Shown: one piece after another, positions 11,302 to 22,060 of the stretch
Layout: each line of letters opens with the position of its first letter
How positions within the stretch are numbered: the first letter of the stretch is position 1
NCBI GenBank assembly: GCA_037039685.1
Contig: JAWNGF010000002.1
Coordinates: 5,518,001-5,582,000 of the forward strand
Reading direction: 5' to 3'
Length of the DNA: 64,000 bases
Source: Ceratobasidium sp. AG-K
Lineage: Eukaryota; Basidiomycota; Agaricomycetes; Cantharellales; Ceratobasidiaceae
Notes under the pieces: model-generated
The model's input: only the letters and a program-made list of their open reading frames with translations
What the model was told of the DNA's origin: nothing
Database searches by the model: none
Position numbers and translations under genes: made by a program

Positions 11302-13331
11302 CCTGGCCAATGACTCTTTACGACCTTTCTTTCCTAACTTATTCCCATATACGAGGTCTTCAACACGCCCTCGTCTGTTCTCATCTTCACGCACGCATCA
11401 AGACTCACGACATCAACACTACTCATCCATCGCGCTACCTGGGACTTAAAAATCAGATTATCCTGGGGACACTGGACGCACATGCGCGGGATTTATCATG
11501 TACTAGTAACTCACTCTTTTTTGTATCCGTCTCATTCCGCTTTACGTTTTTGGTTTTGGTTTTGTGGGGGCTGATGCCGTGCACAAAATGGTTTAATCGC
11601 GTTCAACACGCTTTATAATTGATACATTTTCGTATTGCCACTCGCCATCTCGTGAAATCCTCGTAAAATGATCCATCACCAATGTGGGGATATATGCGCC
11701 TGTTAGTGACTGCAAGAACTTTGCTCGTGTCACTGGGCTACTATCGTTCTTTAGAGGAACTCGTAAACCTCAGTCTTACGGACCGACTAGCGTATTCTGC
11801 TTTCAGTTCGTATTACTGCAAGTGGCAAACCCATCTCAAATCGTGTGATACGTGACCGCTGGTGGCCATTTCCCCAACACTCAGATGAGACTGAAATGTC
11901 CTCTTGGCTCCTAGTGATTTATCTCTTCTATAGTCTCCGGATATAGCGTACCTCTATGGTCCCTGAGCGGGGGTGCCTAGGCGCCGTAATCATTGCGCGA
12001 CGCCCCTCGTATAGCCCGGCGCATACACGCGAGCAACCAGGAAGCAAAAAATCACGCCCTAGATTATTCCCCTATCTTCAAATACAGGGGTCTGAAAAGT
12101 TCAGGCTCTAGCTTTCGACGAGTCCAAGGATTAGTTTACTCGAAAAGTGCCAATGCACACGAACCGTGACTGGTAAGGTCACATGAACCTGACGTGACCA
12201 CTGACGCAAAGACACCACCAGAGCTCCATCCACTTCTTCTTCTTTGCGTCGTCTTACTTTTAGTATCTTGAACCCAATGCCTTTGACGAAGAAAATGAAG
12301 CGTGCCCAAAGATTTGGGCCATATCTCAAGCGTCGGGTTCCAGTGAGTGCATCTACGCACACTTTCAGCGCATATAGCCAACGATCCACGAGACCCGGGC
12401 TACCAAGTCGACTCAAAGCCATCGCTCACCCACATCCTCCGAATCTCCCTCCAAGGCGGGTACTCCTCTTCCCGAGCCAAGCGCGTCGGATGCCTTGTCC
12501 CATTCAGATCCCGTATCAAAGCCAACTGCTCCCCAGGCCGAGGTCCCAGCACCTTCGCCCTGAAGGGAACGAGGGATAGGCAAACTATAAACGATGAGAG
12601 GAAAGTCTTTGAATAATATGTATAGCTTATTGTTGTAATCAACGGACCTTGTTCTTTCATCGTGGCTTGACCCCAGTAAAAGAAGTTAGCCAGTACCAGC
12701 AGAATGTCGTGTATGGGCTTCAGCGTTCGAATAACCTCGGTGACATCCCCTCGATATCTACCTCCACTCTAGGACAAGATATACCACACGCTCAATCCTC
12801 CTATTCAGAGAGAGGCTGTGAACGGGAGTTGACAGCGCAACACAGCCCTAATAAGATCCCAGTGGTTCTGATTGCCAACATCATTGGTTCAAACAGGATT
12901 GATCAAGCCATGTGTATCAAAGTACAGCATCGATTCAACAAAGCAAGCAATTGACATCCCTATTTCCCTTCCTGGCCAGGCACAAAGCTTTACGAGAGTG
13001 GATACAGCCTCTCTAGGCGCCGCTGTCCTTTACAATACCATATTACCTGGTCATAAAGGGGTTAGTGGTGGTGAGCCATACGTCGTCAGCTCATAGAAAC
13101 GATATTCAGACCCAATCTAAGGATAAAAATGTACCAAATACACATTGAAGTTGTACTGCATTGTGCTCATCAGTATTGCTCAACGCGTGCCCGGCCTAGA
13201 CTTGACTACCCAAGGGTGTCCGAGGGCCACTATGCATGCACGCGTGCAGGTATATTTTATCACGATCACCTCTGGCTCTCCTTCGTTAACCCGCTCGCCT
13301 TGTCTCCAATACCCTGTCGAGTTAGTTCAAC
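11302..13331. other. Two-kilobase gene-poor interval
   Basis: This starts with the 3' UTR of the reductase gene and ends with the promoter of the secreted protease. No open frame here has recognisable motifs or believable exon structure. At about 12360-12660 both strands stay open over some 80 codons. The minus-strand reading (LGPRPGEQLALIRDLNG...EEEYPPWREIRRMW) looks faintly protein-like and could be a gene remnant, but I cannot extend it on either side. No terminal repeats, transposase motifs or RNA genes were seen. Confidence 0.4.
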
Positions 13332-14795
13332 ATGATACTTGCTATCTGGGCTTCCCTATTGTCCGCGATGGTGGTTTCAGCCATACCACAGCTTGAACTG
13401 AGCATCTCCAGTGAGTGTCGGGTTCTTTGACCACTATGAACATGTTGCTTAGGTCGTCGTTATAGCCCCATCCTCATCCGTCGACATTGACGGGCTGGTT
13501 GCCAATGCCGTTCTGACGAATACAGGGGACGAACCACTGAAGGTATGGATTATTTCCGGCAAGCCGAATGTTTCGCGAATAAAAGGCACTAAAAGGATAC
13601 TCCTAGCTACTGAATAACCCTAATACGGTGTTGTCGCGAGCGCCGACAGACACATTTGGTATCGTATCCGAGTCGGGGTCGCCTGACTTTACCGGCATCT
13701 GGGTCAAGTATGTCCCTTCTGTGGCTGCAGCAGCCGGCAGCGAATCAGACTTTACACTCTTGGATGTCGGGAGGAGTATCGAGATTTCTCATTCGTTGGC
13801 AGGAGTTTACAACTTTACCCGCAGTGGAGCAGGCGCATACACGGTGGGTTTCCTAGCGCTTTATGGTCAATCTTTTGCTGAGCACTTTGAGCAGCTGGAT
13901 TCAGGAAATCTGTTTCACTATGTCGACGCGTCTGGCGAGCTCAAGACCATCGAAGCTGTCAGCAATTCGCGATCAAGCGGGTTCGAGATATCTGGGAAAC
14001 TAGTCGCACCCAGCCCGGAGCCGCCAAACACAGAACTGAAAAAGCGAATCGTAACATACAGGGGATGCACACCAGTGGAGCAAGGGGACGTGTCGGCAGC
14101 AGTAACGTGAGTCTTCGCGTCAAGTGTACTAGGCATGACGGCGCTTACGGTCTTGTCCAAGGGGTGCTACTACTTATGCGCGCGGTGCCATTGATTACCT
14201 AGCTCGCATCTCATCGGGCACCAATCGCTATAAAACGTGGTTTGGCGCATACACGACCGCTCGACTGGGCAAGGTCCGCTCACACTTTGCCAATATGGAC
14301 GTCTATGCTCGAAACACTCAGTATGACTGTGCCGCTTGCCTTGCTACGCCTCCAAGGGGCACGTCTTATGCCACTACGTTCGCATACGTCTATGTCAACC
14401 AACCAGAAAGGGTATGTTCTCCGCGTAACTCGGTCATTCTACCCGAATAATTCCTTCGGATATAGATATACCTATGCGGCCTCTTCTGGAAAGCACCATC
14501 GTAAGCCACCCGAGCAGCCCAAGCAACCCCAATCTGACCCATTTCCAACAGCGCAGGTACAGACTCCAAATCTGGGACAATCGTGCATGAGCTATCCCAC
14601 TTTGCTGGCACGAGCGACGTCCGAAACTCCTATGGTCAAAGCGGTTCCAAGGAGCTGGCGAGGACTCAGCCGGACAAGGCTGTCGTGACCGCTGATAATC
14701 ACGAGTATTTGTGAGTCCCCTATGATAGTTGCTATGTGTGGTTGTACTGAATACTGCCCTGCCGTAGCGCCGAGAATACTCCTTTCCTCGCCTAG
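13332..14795 (+). CDS. Secreted deuterolysin-type metalloprotease (peptidase family M35), copy 1
   Basis: Deuterolysins are secreted zinc endopeptidases made as prepro-enzymes. The ATG at 13332 begins a signal peptide (MILAIWASLLSAMVVSAIP). The propeptide includes TVLSRAPTDTFGIVSESGSPDF and SLAGVYNFTRSG. A Kex2-like site (LKKR) precedes the mature part (IVTYRGCTPVEQ). Later exons give IYLCGLFWKAPS and the active site GTIVHELSHFAGTSD: HExxH plus the downstream GTxD aspartate of aspzincins. The domain ends KAVVTADNHEYF. A final 52-base intron splits the Phe codon, and the last exon encodes AENTPFLA and stops at 14795. All catalytic residues are present, so it is probably active. A paralogue lies on the other strand at 22061-23537 and shares late intron positions. 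Confidence 0.9.
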
Positions 14796-15095
14796 CCATC
14801 TTTATTCCATTGTTTTGCCGGGAGACACTGCAGTCTTAACCTATTGTGTATATGTTGGACTAATTTATTGGACCTCGGCCTTGGCGAATAACCCGAGCCG
14901 AGGATGAGTTTGATCGCGTACTAGACTATACCAACCGGGGCACTGGCCCAAAACGCGTCTCTACGCAATCCAAATAACCCTGAACACAGAGCGCGAAGGT
15001 TGAGTAGACGCAAGTAAATAGAGGCTATGAGTTGCTACACACAGAGTACAAAAAATGCACCGAAACACAATCCAAAAGAAAAAAACGCAAAACGT
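14796..15095. other. Convergent intergenic region
   Basis: About 300 bases lie between the 3' ends of the plus-strand protease and the minus-strand R3H gene. They should hold both terminators and 3' UTRs. A purine-rich, A-rich stretch is seen at about 15045-15095. Nothing else is supported. Confidence 0.4.
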
Positions 15096-17355
15096 CTATG
15101 AAGTCCCTCCCGCTTTTCCACCTTCAATGCTAAGCTTTGCGACTTGCTCCACAAGCACGTCTTCCCGTGACGTCGTTGGTCCGGTTCCCTCTCGCGACAA
15201 CGCCGGTCGAGCGTCTTGAAGCGTCGCAGGTCCGGTACCGGTATTAGGGTTATACAACGCCCACGACTTGGGTGGCGGTCGTTTGAACGGGTCGTTCTCC
15301 TCGGTCGAGTTGCTAAACAACTGCGCGGGGGAGCCTTCCCGCCATACACCCACGCGCGCCGCGCCGCTGCCGTTCCCATTTCCGTTGAGCGGAGGGAAAC
15401 TCGCGTTTTCGTTGGGAGGAGTGAAATTGCCCTTTTCGCTCAGAGGAGGAAAGTCGGACCCGAGTTTCACACCCGTGCGAGGGATTTGGTTCCCTGACGA
15501 GGAGCGCGAAGTGAGCCTCAACCGGCTATCGTTCGAGCTCGCCGACGTCGTGCGAGACAAGGGCGGTTCAGGCAAGAGTCCGACCGCCCAGTCGGGTCGA
15601 GGAGGAAGGGGGTGTTTGGATGTCGTGGATGTAGAGGTGTACGTCCGTCGGGACGAAGACGACGAAGCCGACGACTGCAAAAACGTCAGACAAGGTCGTG
15701 AGCAAGCGAGCATACATACCGCAATAGACGCTGTCTCGTCCGCTGGAGTGCGTGATCCGCTTCCGGCTCCACCCCCTCCAGAGCTAGAGTACGCACTCGT
15801 CGAACTCGAGCTCGTCGAGAGCCGTCTGTTCATCCCCGTCACGCTCCGCATGGGGGTCGCAACTGTCGAAGTGCCCCACGGCCCAACCGCACCCCTCGGA
15901 CCCTTGGCGCCATTAGACCCGCTGCTCCCGTGGCTCGCATGACCATTGCGCGACCCAGACCGACTCGAGTGATTACTACCCGGTCCGTCGGGGGGCGTGG
16001 GGACGAGCACAGGCTGCTGCATGTATCCGCCATACTGGTATGGCTGCATATACTGCTGCTGCGGAAACGGGTCGTTGGGCATGAGCATGGGACGGTTAGG
16101 CATTTGGGGGAATGCGTGTCGTTGGGTTTCGGGGCTTGCTTGGGGCGGGGGCCAGGTCGCCGAGTGCTGGGGCGGGTAAGGGTAAGGTGCGCCTGGGGGT
16201 GGAGCATAGGCCATTTGCATCGGGACCGGCTGGCGGGGGTCAAACTGGGGTTGGGGGTAGTATCCGTAAGCTGGGTAGTAGGCTTGAGGATACATGTACG
16301 GCATGGGCTGGCCGGCGGGGTCGTATTGCTGCGGGTATTGGGGGTGCTGCGGGTGGGGCGCACTGGGTGCATTGGGGTTGAACAACATGGGAGGATAGTA
16401 CGAGGCTGGTATGCTCATGTTGTCCTGAGGTCCGGGTGAGCCTCGAGAATAATCTGATCTGCGTTTATCTACCCAACGGGGCTGTAAAATCCATCAATCA
16501 AAACATTCGGTGCAAACAAAAAAACAGCCACGGACTTCTGAGTTGCCCGAGTCACGGCGCGTGGGGGGTGGAGACGGTTGTGCCTCCTTTTCTTGGAAGC
16601 CTTCAAAGATTCTGGAGCGCGCCTTGTCGTATGCGGCGGTCCGTTCCTCAATAGTCATTTGTGTACGGCGCTTGGGTTCTTCGGACAGAGCCGTGCCATC
16701 GGGGTGATCGTCCTCGGTCGAGTCACCGGGCGGTTGCTTTGCGCGTGCGCGCTCATCAGCATTTCGACGCATGATCTTGAAGGCGGGGGCTGGCGTTTGC
16801 TCTACTGGCACGATTTCGGCTATGCGGGCCTTGGGTCTAATACACGATGAGTAGTGACAATTGACATAAACAAGTGACGCACACGCGAGAGTCTGGGCCG
16901 ACCGAGATGGAAATCGTCTTGTTGTCGACTTCGATCGCGAGCTTGTAGTACTGTGCGCACCGATGGACGAGCATGCGCTGGTAGGACGAGGGAATGGTAT
17001 AACTACAGCGCTTGCCGGGGGTGTTTCTGCAAAAAGATGAGTGTTATCCAGGTAGATTAGATGGGACTAACCCCCGCTCGCTTAAAAGATTGTCAAAGTC
17101 ATCGCCGAGCTTGAGGACAAAGAGCCTGTCCTTGGATCCGTTCAAGGCCTCGACGATGGTGGGGTCTGGGTCGTCGGAATGCAGCACCAAGTCGGCAGAC
17201 GGAGACGGCGAAACAGCCGCCGAGGTCGGACACGACTGCGGGTCCGACAAGAGGCCACTGGGGCGGGGCGCAGTAGCCGACGTACGCGGGGTAGGAGGGA
17301 GACCTAGACACATTCCAGCATAATCCCATTGACCACGAAAACACTCACTCAGCAT
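15096..17355 (-). CDS. R3H-SUZ domain RNA-binding protein with Pro/Gln/Tyr-rich tail
   Basis: R3H-SUZ proteins bind RNA or single-stranded nucleic acid and are linked to mRNA control. The first coding exon is only seven bases (ATGCTGA, 17355-17349). It splices to the exon reading LPPTPRTSATAP. The R3H region spans DPTIVEALNGSKDRLFVLKLG, NTPGKRCSYTIPSSYQRMLVHRCAQYYKL and NKTISISVGPDSRV across an intron at about 17070. Next comes the SUZ motif (FKIMRRNADERAR, TIEERTAAYDKARSRIFEGF). A last large exon from about 16487 encodes a low-complexity tail rich in Pro, Gln and Tyr, then Ser/Gly tracts, ending at 15096. A 45-base stretch at 15675-15719 has donor and acceptor signals but keeps frame, so it may be a facultative intron. 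The microexon start is inferred from frame and splice sites. Confidence 0.85.
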
Positions 17356-18447
17356 GATACAGGGGGAATCTAAGAAAACAACCAAGGACAGATCACTAGA
17401 GAATTAGAAAAAAGTGCATTAGTGTACACTCGAAACAGATACTCGGATGGCCGATCGTGGTGGAGGGCTCTTGCGCCGCTCGACGACTCCCAAACAGCCG
17501 CCCGAGTCGGACCGGCCCTGAACAAGCCAGATTAAAAATCACGCCTTACCTCGAGCAATACGGCTGCAATCCACCGCAACTCAAATTGTGACGACCTCGA
17601 GCACGCAGACACATTATATACCCGGTGGATAAAGTGGCAAAAATACATTCCGTGCGTCGGCTACCAAGGAGCCTTCTCGCCGCCGATCGACATTATCCAC
17701 ACACCACTACCTGGACCTTATCGTCCGAGCGCTTGGGAGAATCGTGCTCCAAGCTGTGCCAAAAACCTACGATGGAAACATCGCCTTACAGCATATACGC
17801 CCATGAACCTTATTCGCGGTCTCGATTTCGGGGCCGTTTTGTCCCCGCTTGCAGACAATTAACATTACCTGACACACAGGAGATGTGGTCTACAAGGAGC
17901 GGGCACGTGTTCGCTTAGATATAATGTGCCCCCGGCGTGGACGGGAACCGGTCTGTCAATAAGGATGGGCGAAGTGAACAAGGGTCGACAATGTGGGGAC
18001 GACTATAACCAGCGCACACGACGTCGACGAGGTGGCCATGACCACTTCGCGAGGCTAACCGCCTACATTAAGCAATGTCCGCCACTCGCTCCGAGTAATA
18101 CTTTTTACTCCCCGGTGCACATCAAGTGACCGCAATGCTGTACAGGTCGTCGGGGCCGTTCTGAGGGATGGTGGCAAACACTCGTCGAATTTTCTCCACT
18201 CTAACATTTGACTTTTGCGGTAAACACACCATAGCTTCTTCGTTAATCGTAACGTCGATCTTCGAAATTATGAGGTGGTGTCTGCTTTGGACATCAACGG
18301 TTACGAGACCTACTTCGAGAGGCAAAGACATGGCGCCTACTTCCACGGTGTACCCCACAAATGAGATGATGCTCGACATGCACAACTAAGCACCACCTAT
18401 TCCAGAATCACCATGTATTAAACTTCCACAAACTCTAAGATACTGTA
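17356..18447. other. Intergenic region upstream of the R3H gene
   Basis: About 1.1 kb lies between the R3H-SUZ start and the 3' end of the transporter gene. It should contain the R3H promoter and 5' UTR, probably with a non-coding first exon, because a splice acceptor sits just before the start codon at about 17370. An 87-codon minus-strand frame at 18122-18385 lacks motifs and has no clear promoter. I leave it uncalled. No repeats or RNA genes were recognised. Confidence 0.4.
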
Positions 18448-20084
18448 TCAAACCCTATGCGAATCAATGACCTTGAGAATATTGAACGTCAAACAAAACA
18501 CGAAGATCAGTGCTCCGTACACCGCCAACGCCAGAGCAGCTCCAAGCAACACCCGACTATGTCCAGGATCGTTGCGGAATAGCTTGAAATAGAACAATCC
18601 TGGGAGGATAAACGAGATTGTCGTCGAGCCTGTGGAGCCCACAAATGAAAGGACTGTGAGGGTGTCTGGTTAGTATAGGTTGAGGTGGGGTAAGGTGGGG
18701 GACATACTAAGTTGCAAATCATCCACAAAATACGCAATCATAAATCCCAACCCCACAATCCCCGACGTAATCGCCACATGCCTAGTCTTGCTCATCTTAT
18801 GCACCGCATGCGGATCCAGCGCCTCGGCCTCCTCCTCATCCTCATCCACACTCGCGGGTGGAGCAGCAATCCTCTTGGCACCCCCAATAACTTTATCCAA
18901 ACACCCGCGGCAGGGGTGGACTTGGAGGGGATACGAAAACATGACCATGACGACGATCGCGAATTGCCCGACAGCGATGAAGATGGTGGTCGAGGGGTAC
19001 ATGGCGATAATGTTCGCTCCGACTTTGGACCCAAAGGTGAGGTATCCAAAGAGGGCGATGATTTCGTAGGTGGCCGTGGCGGAGAAGATGGATGTGAAGA
19101 TGACGAGGTTCATCCGGGGTTGGGTGTTTGCTTTGAGTTCGTTGTAGATGGGGAAGAGCTGTGGGGGGTGAGTATAGGCTGAACTGGGTGGTGGAGACGT
19201 ACGTTCTGGGCACAGGTATAGGCGAATACTTGGACGGGGAACGTCGAGACAAACGACTTGTCGAGATGGAACAAGTGCACTTCACCACGCTCAATCGTTC
19301 CCTCGGGGCGGAAAAAGTAGCAGCTGACGACCACACCCAGGAGGTACACTACAACCCATCAGCCTAGCTTCTCACCGGCCCAGGTACTCACAGACTGAAA
19401 ACAGCGCGACATAGCTCGTATGCCTCAAACTATCCAACTGATGAAGGAAACAAAGCGGGGCCAGGAACGCCAAGAATATCATAATCCACACATGACCCGA
19501 GACGGCCCACCACGGGGGATGAACGTCGGGTGCGGTAAAGACGTGGTAGAAGGACTGGATGACGGCGGGCATGAGGTGCTTGATGATGATCAGGTAGCTG
19601 CTGCGGGGTAAGTACGGGCTAATTCGAGCGCAAGACTTGCCTTATCGAGACGCCGAAACATTTGATGGCAATGGCCGCGTCGAAAAAGACGGCGGCAGAG
19701 GGAAATGTAATTTTGGAGACGGCAAAGAATGAGGAGCGGCGGTGGGGTGTCCTGGTGGCGCAGCGGCTCAGCATCCAGAGACCAAGTGCGCCGATGCAGC
19801 CAGAGGTGATGCAGGTGACTGCACCGGGGATGATGCCCCCAGAGGCCATGACCTACGGAATTCAACGCGAGTACTAGATATTACAATGGACTTACGAGGG
19901 GAAAGGTGAGCATGCCGGTGCCCATGATAGTGTTGGCAAGGTTCCCCACACAGCTCACCACCGTCGCATGACCATCGTCCTCGACCTCTGGCTTGGGCGG
20001 ACCAGCGCCTAGTAGCGGCGCATTATCAGCCTCGGTGAGCACATCGTCTCTATCAGTGGGCGCAACGCCATACGAGCGGGCCAT
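18448..20084 (-). CDS. Vacuolar-type amino acid transporter (AAAP/SLC38-like, AVT family)
   Basis: This family moves amino acids across vacuolar or plasma membranes in symport or antiport with protons. The protein starts MARSYGVAPTDRDDVL, has an acidic cytosolic N-terminus, and enters TM1 with the family signature ATVVSCVGNLANTIMGTGMLTFPL. Further membrane segments follow: GGIIPGAVTCITSGCIGALGLW, VWIMIFLAFLAPLCFL, VYLLGVVVSCYFF, TATYEIIALFGYLTFG, FIAVGQFAIVVMVMFSYPLQVHPCR and a final pair before the stop at 18448. A long acidic loop (DEDEEEAEALDPHAVHK) precedes the last three segments. About ten or eleven TMs fit the family. It resembles yeast Avt5/6/7 more than amino acid permeases of the APC type. 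Six short introns are needed. The start at 20084 is preferred over any upstream codon because no ATG precedes it in frame. Confidence 0.87.
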
Positions 20085-20220
20085 GGTCAAACACCGTGGT
20101 GGATACAATTGGGTCGATAAGCCCGCATGTGGAGAACTTGGTCAGCTGACTACGCCGCCAAGCGCCGAGGTGTCCCAGCCCGTGATTTGGATTTGATTGT
20201 TGCGACCACATTTCTCAGCC
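20085..20220. promoter_or_regulatory. 136-bp divergent promoter region
   Basis: Only 136 bases separate the start codons of the amino acid transporter (minus) and the Ser-rich protein (plus). If both starts are right, this is a compact bidirectional promoter including both 5' UTRs. I did not find a clear TATA box. Confidence 0.5.
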
Positions 20221-21017
20221 ATGACATCTCGCCTGGGCACCCGCCAGTCGAGTGCGGCTGACCACGACATCTGGGCACATTCCGCGAGCTCCATGTCCAA
20301 TCCCACTCTCTCCCAGTCGCGCTACCCACTTGGCTACGGCCGCCCCCAACAACAACGACACCATTCGGATCGATTCGCAGTTCCCAGACGGCCGCTCGAT
20401 TATCCGAATTATCCCAGTGCATCTGGGTCGGCCTCAACAGACTCCCCGGGCACCCCCTCAGCGGCCCAGAAAGTACTCTCATCCGTCAAGCGGTCCTTTA
20501 GCAGCAAGAAACCAGGCCCCTCGGCGTCGGTACGTGGCACACCGCCCGAATGAACCCAGCTAACCCCTAGCAGTTGACCATTTCGACTGCCGAAGAAACC
20601 GCCGCCCGGATTCGTATATCCGATGGGACGTCATTCACGCCTCCACCCACCGTCCAACAAATCGCAGCAGGACTCGTCGTACGTCGGGCGCCGATCGCTT
20701 AAACCCAGCTGACCAACTCTTTCCAGACCGGCCTCCGACCCCGCCCGCCGTATCGCCAATCAACAACACCCACACCTACCCGCTCCTCACTTAAAAAATC
20801 CCCGATTAGTAATACTTCGTCCTCGTCCTCTACGTCCCTCGCTTCGACGAGTCTGATGAGTACGACGACGGCGGCGACGAGTGTCGCGAGTTCACACCGT
20901 CGCTTCCGGTTCAAAGACGCACTCTTCCGGAGATCAGCGTCTGTGAGCCCTACTCCCGTCCGCAAGGCAGTCCGGTTCGATTCGCCCGGTGTGGAGCCCA
21001 CACCCTTGCCGTCATAG
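20221..21017 (+). CDS. Ser/Pro/Thr-rich hypothetical protein
   Basis: I do not recognise a domain. The ATG at 20221 begins MTSRLGTRQSSAADHD. The first exon ends SVKRSFSSKKPGPSAS at a gtacgt donor near 20530. The next exon (LTISTAEETAARIRISDG, QQIAAGL) runs to about 20678, and the third, from about 20727, opens TGLRPRPPYRQS and passes through a run of Ser/Thr to HRRFRFKDALFRRSASVSPTPV and a stop at 21017. The composition (Ser, Pro, Thr, Arg; few hydrophobics) predicts a mostly disordered protein of about 230 residues. Several RxxS sites (RRSAS, KRSFS) look like basophilic kinase targets. It may be a signalling or scaffold protein, but this is only inference. Frame is kept through both introns. 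Confidence 0.65.
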
Positions 21018-22060
21018 CGCCACCGCAACCACACCTATGTTTATATGACCATATCCGTATGTTTCCCTGCGCATGTTCATGCCTTTTTCGCCATGTTTGA
21101 TTTGTTCGCGTTGACTTTCCCACTGTTGACTTTTCCACTGTTGTTTTGTGCCATTCGTTGTATCCAATTTCACTCGCAACCCCAAGCTAACTTATCTCCT
21201 GCACGTTCCTCTTTTGACGGACTGGATAGAGGGTTCACAACCGGACTGCATGTACATAATGATGACGAGGAATCCAAGATTACGATGATGTAGCACCCCG
21301 AGCGCGTGTTCACACTGCCTGCACTTTGACTCGGCCACACGTTGCATCGCACGCGTCTGAAACACGACGGCTCGGATATTTGGAGATCTCGGGATCTTGG
21401 ACCAGACCTTTTTGGATATATGACGAGGCGAGTCTGGCATTTGTTCCTGGAGTCTGGAGTCGTCCCGGCCGAACTCGGGTCAAAACAAATCACTGAAATC
21501 AACAAACGGCGGAGGATCCGGTCCCGGTCGACTGACTCACAACCGCCAATCACGACATGGTTCTTGACGCACTCACCCATGTTCGGAGTGACCTCGAATA
21601 GTACACCGACTGAAAATCTATACAAAATAGTTCAACTCGCGGCCACCGCTTCAACACCGATCACAGCAACGTTTGACTCATCCATCAACAATCCAATTAG
21701 AAAGTGCGCCAGTTGCGCCACTGCGCAGATTTAGCGGTCCTAGAAGCGGTGTTGCCCAGACGACGGCGCCGGGTTGGCACCGACAAGGCTCGAAAGGGAA
21801 AATAATTGGTTGTGTTTGTCCCGATGATGGCACTTCTTCTAGCTCGACACTGGGCGCATGCAGGTCCATTCCAGGGGATCCGACTCCGAGGTCGAGAACT
21901 AGGGAGTAGAGGGCACATGGCATTGATTTGCTTGATACGACTCGGTCTCGGAGGCCGAGTTGAATCAGTCGACTGAAACCGAAGTTCAAAATAATTCACG
22001 TTCTGATATTAGATCTAATATAATACATTCCATTCATACGGGTCACGAAGAGTATATTGA
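21018..22060. other. Convergent intergenic region, nothing recognised
   Basis: About 1 kb lies between two converging genes. Open frames on both strands around 21170-21990 lack motifs and overlap heavily, which suggests chance. The early part is T-rich on the plus strand, as in a fungal 3' UTR. No repeats or RNA genes were seen. Confidence 0.4.

Noticed and set aside
15268..16439. Several long plus-strand frames opposite the R3H-SUZ tail
   Set aside because: They are antisense to a low-complexity Pro/Gln/Ser tail, with compositional Gly/Arg/Val bias and no start context.
18122..18385. An 87-codon minus-strand frame between the R3H and transporter genes
   Set aside because: No motif, no splice continuity with neighbours, and no sign of a promoter. 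It could be a small gene but I cannot support it.
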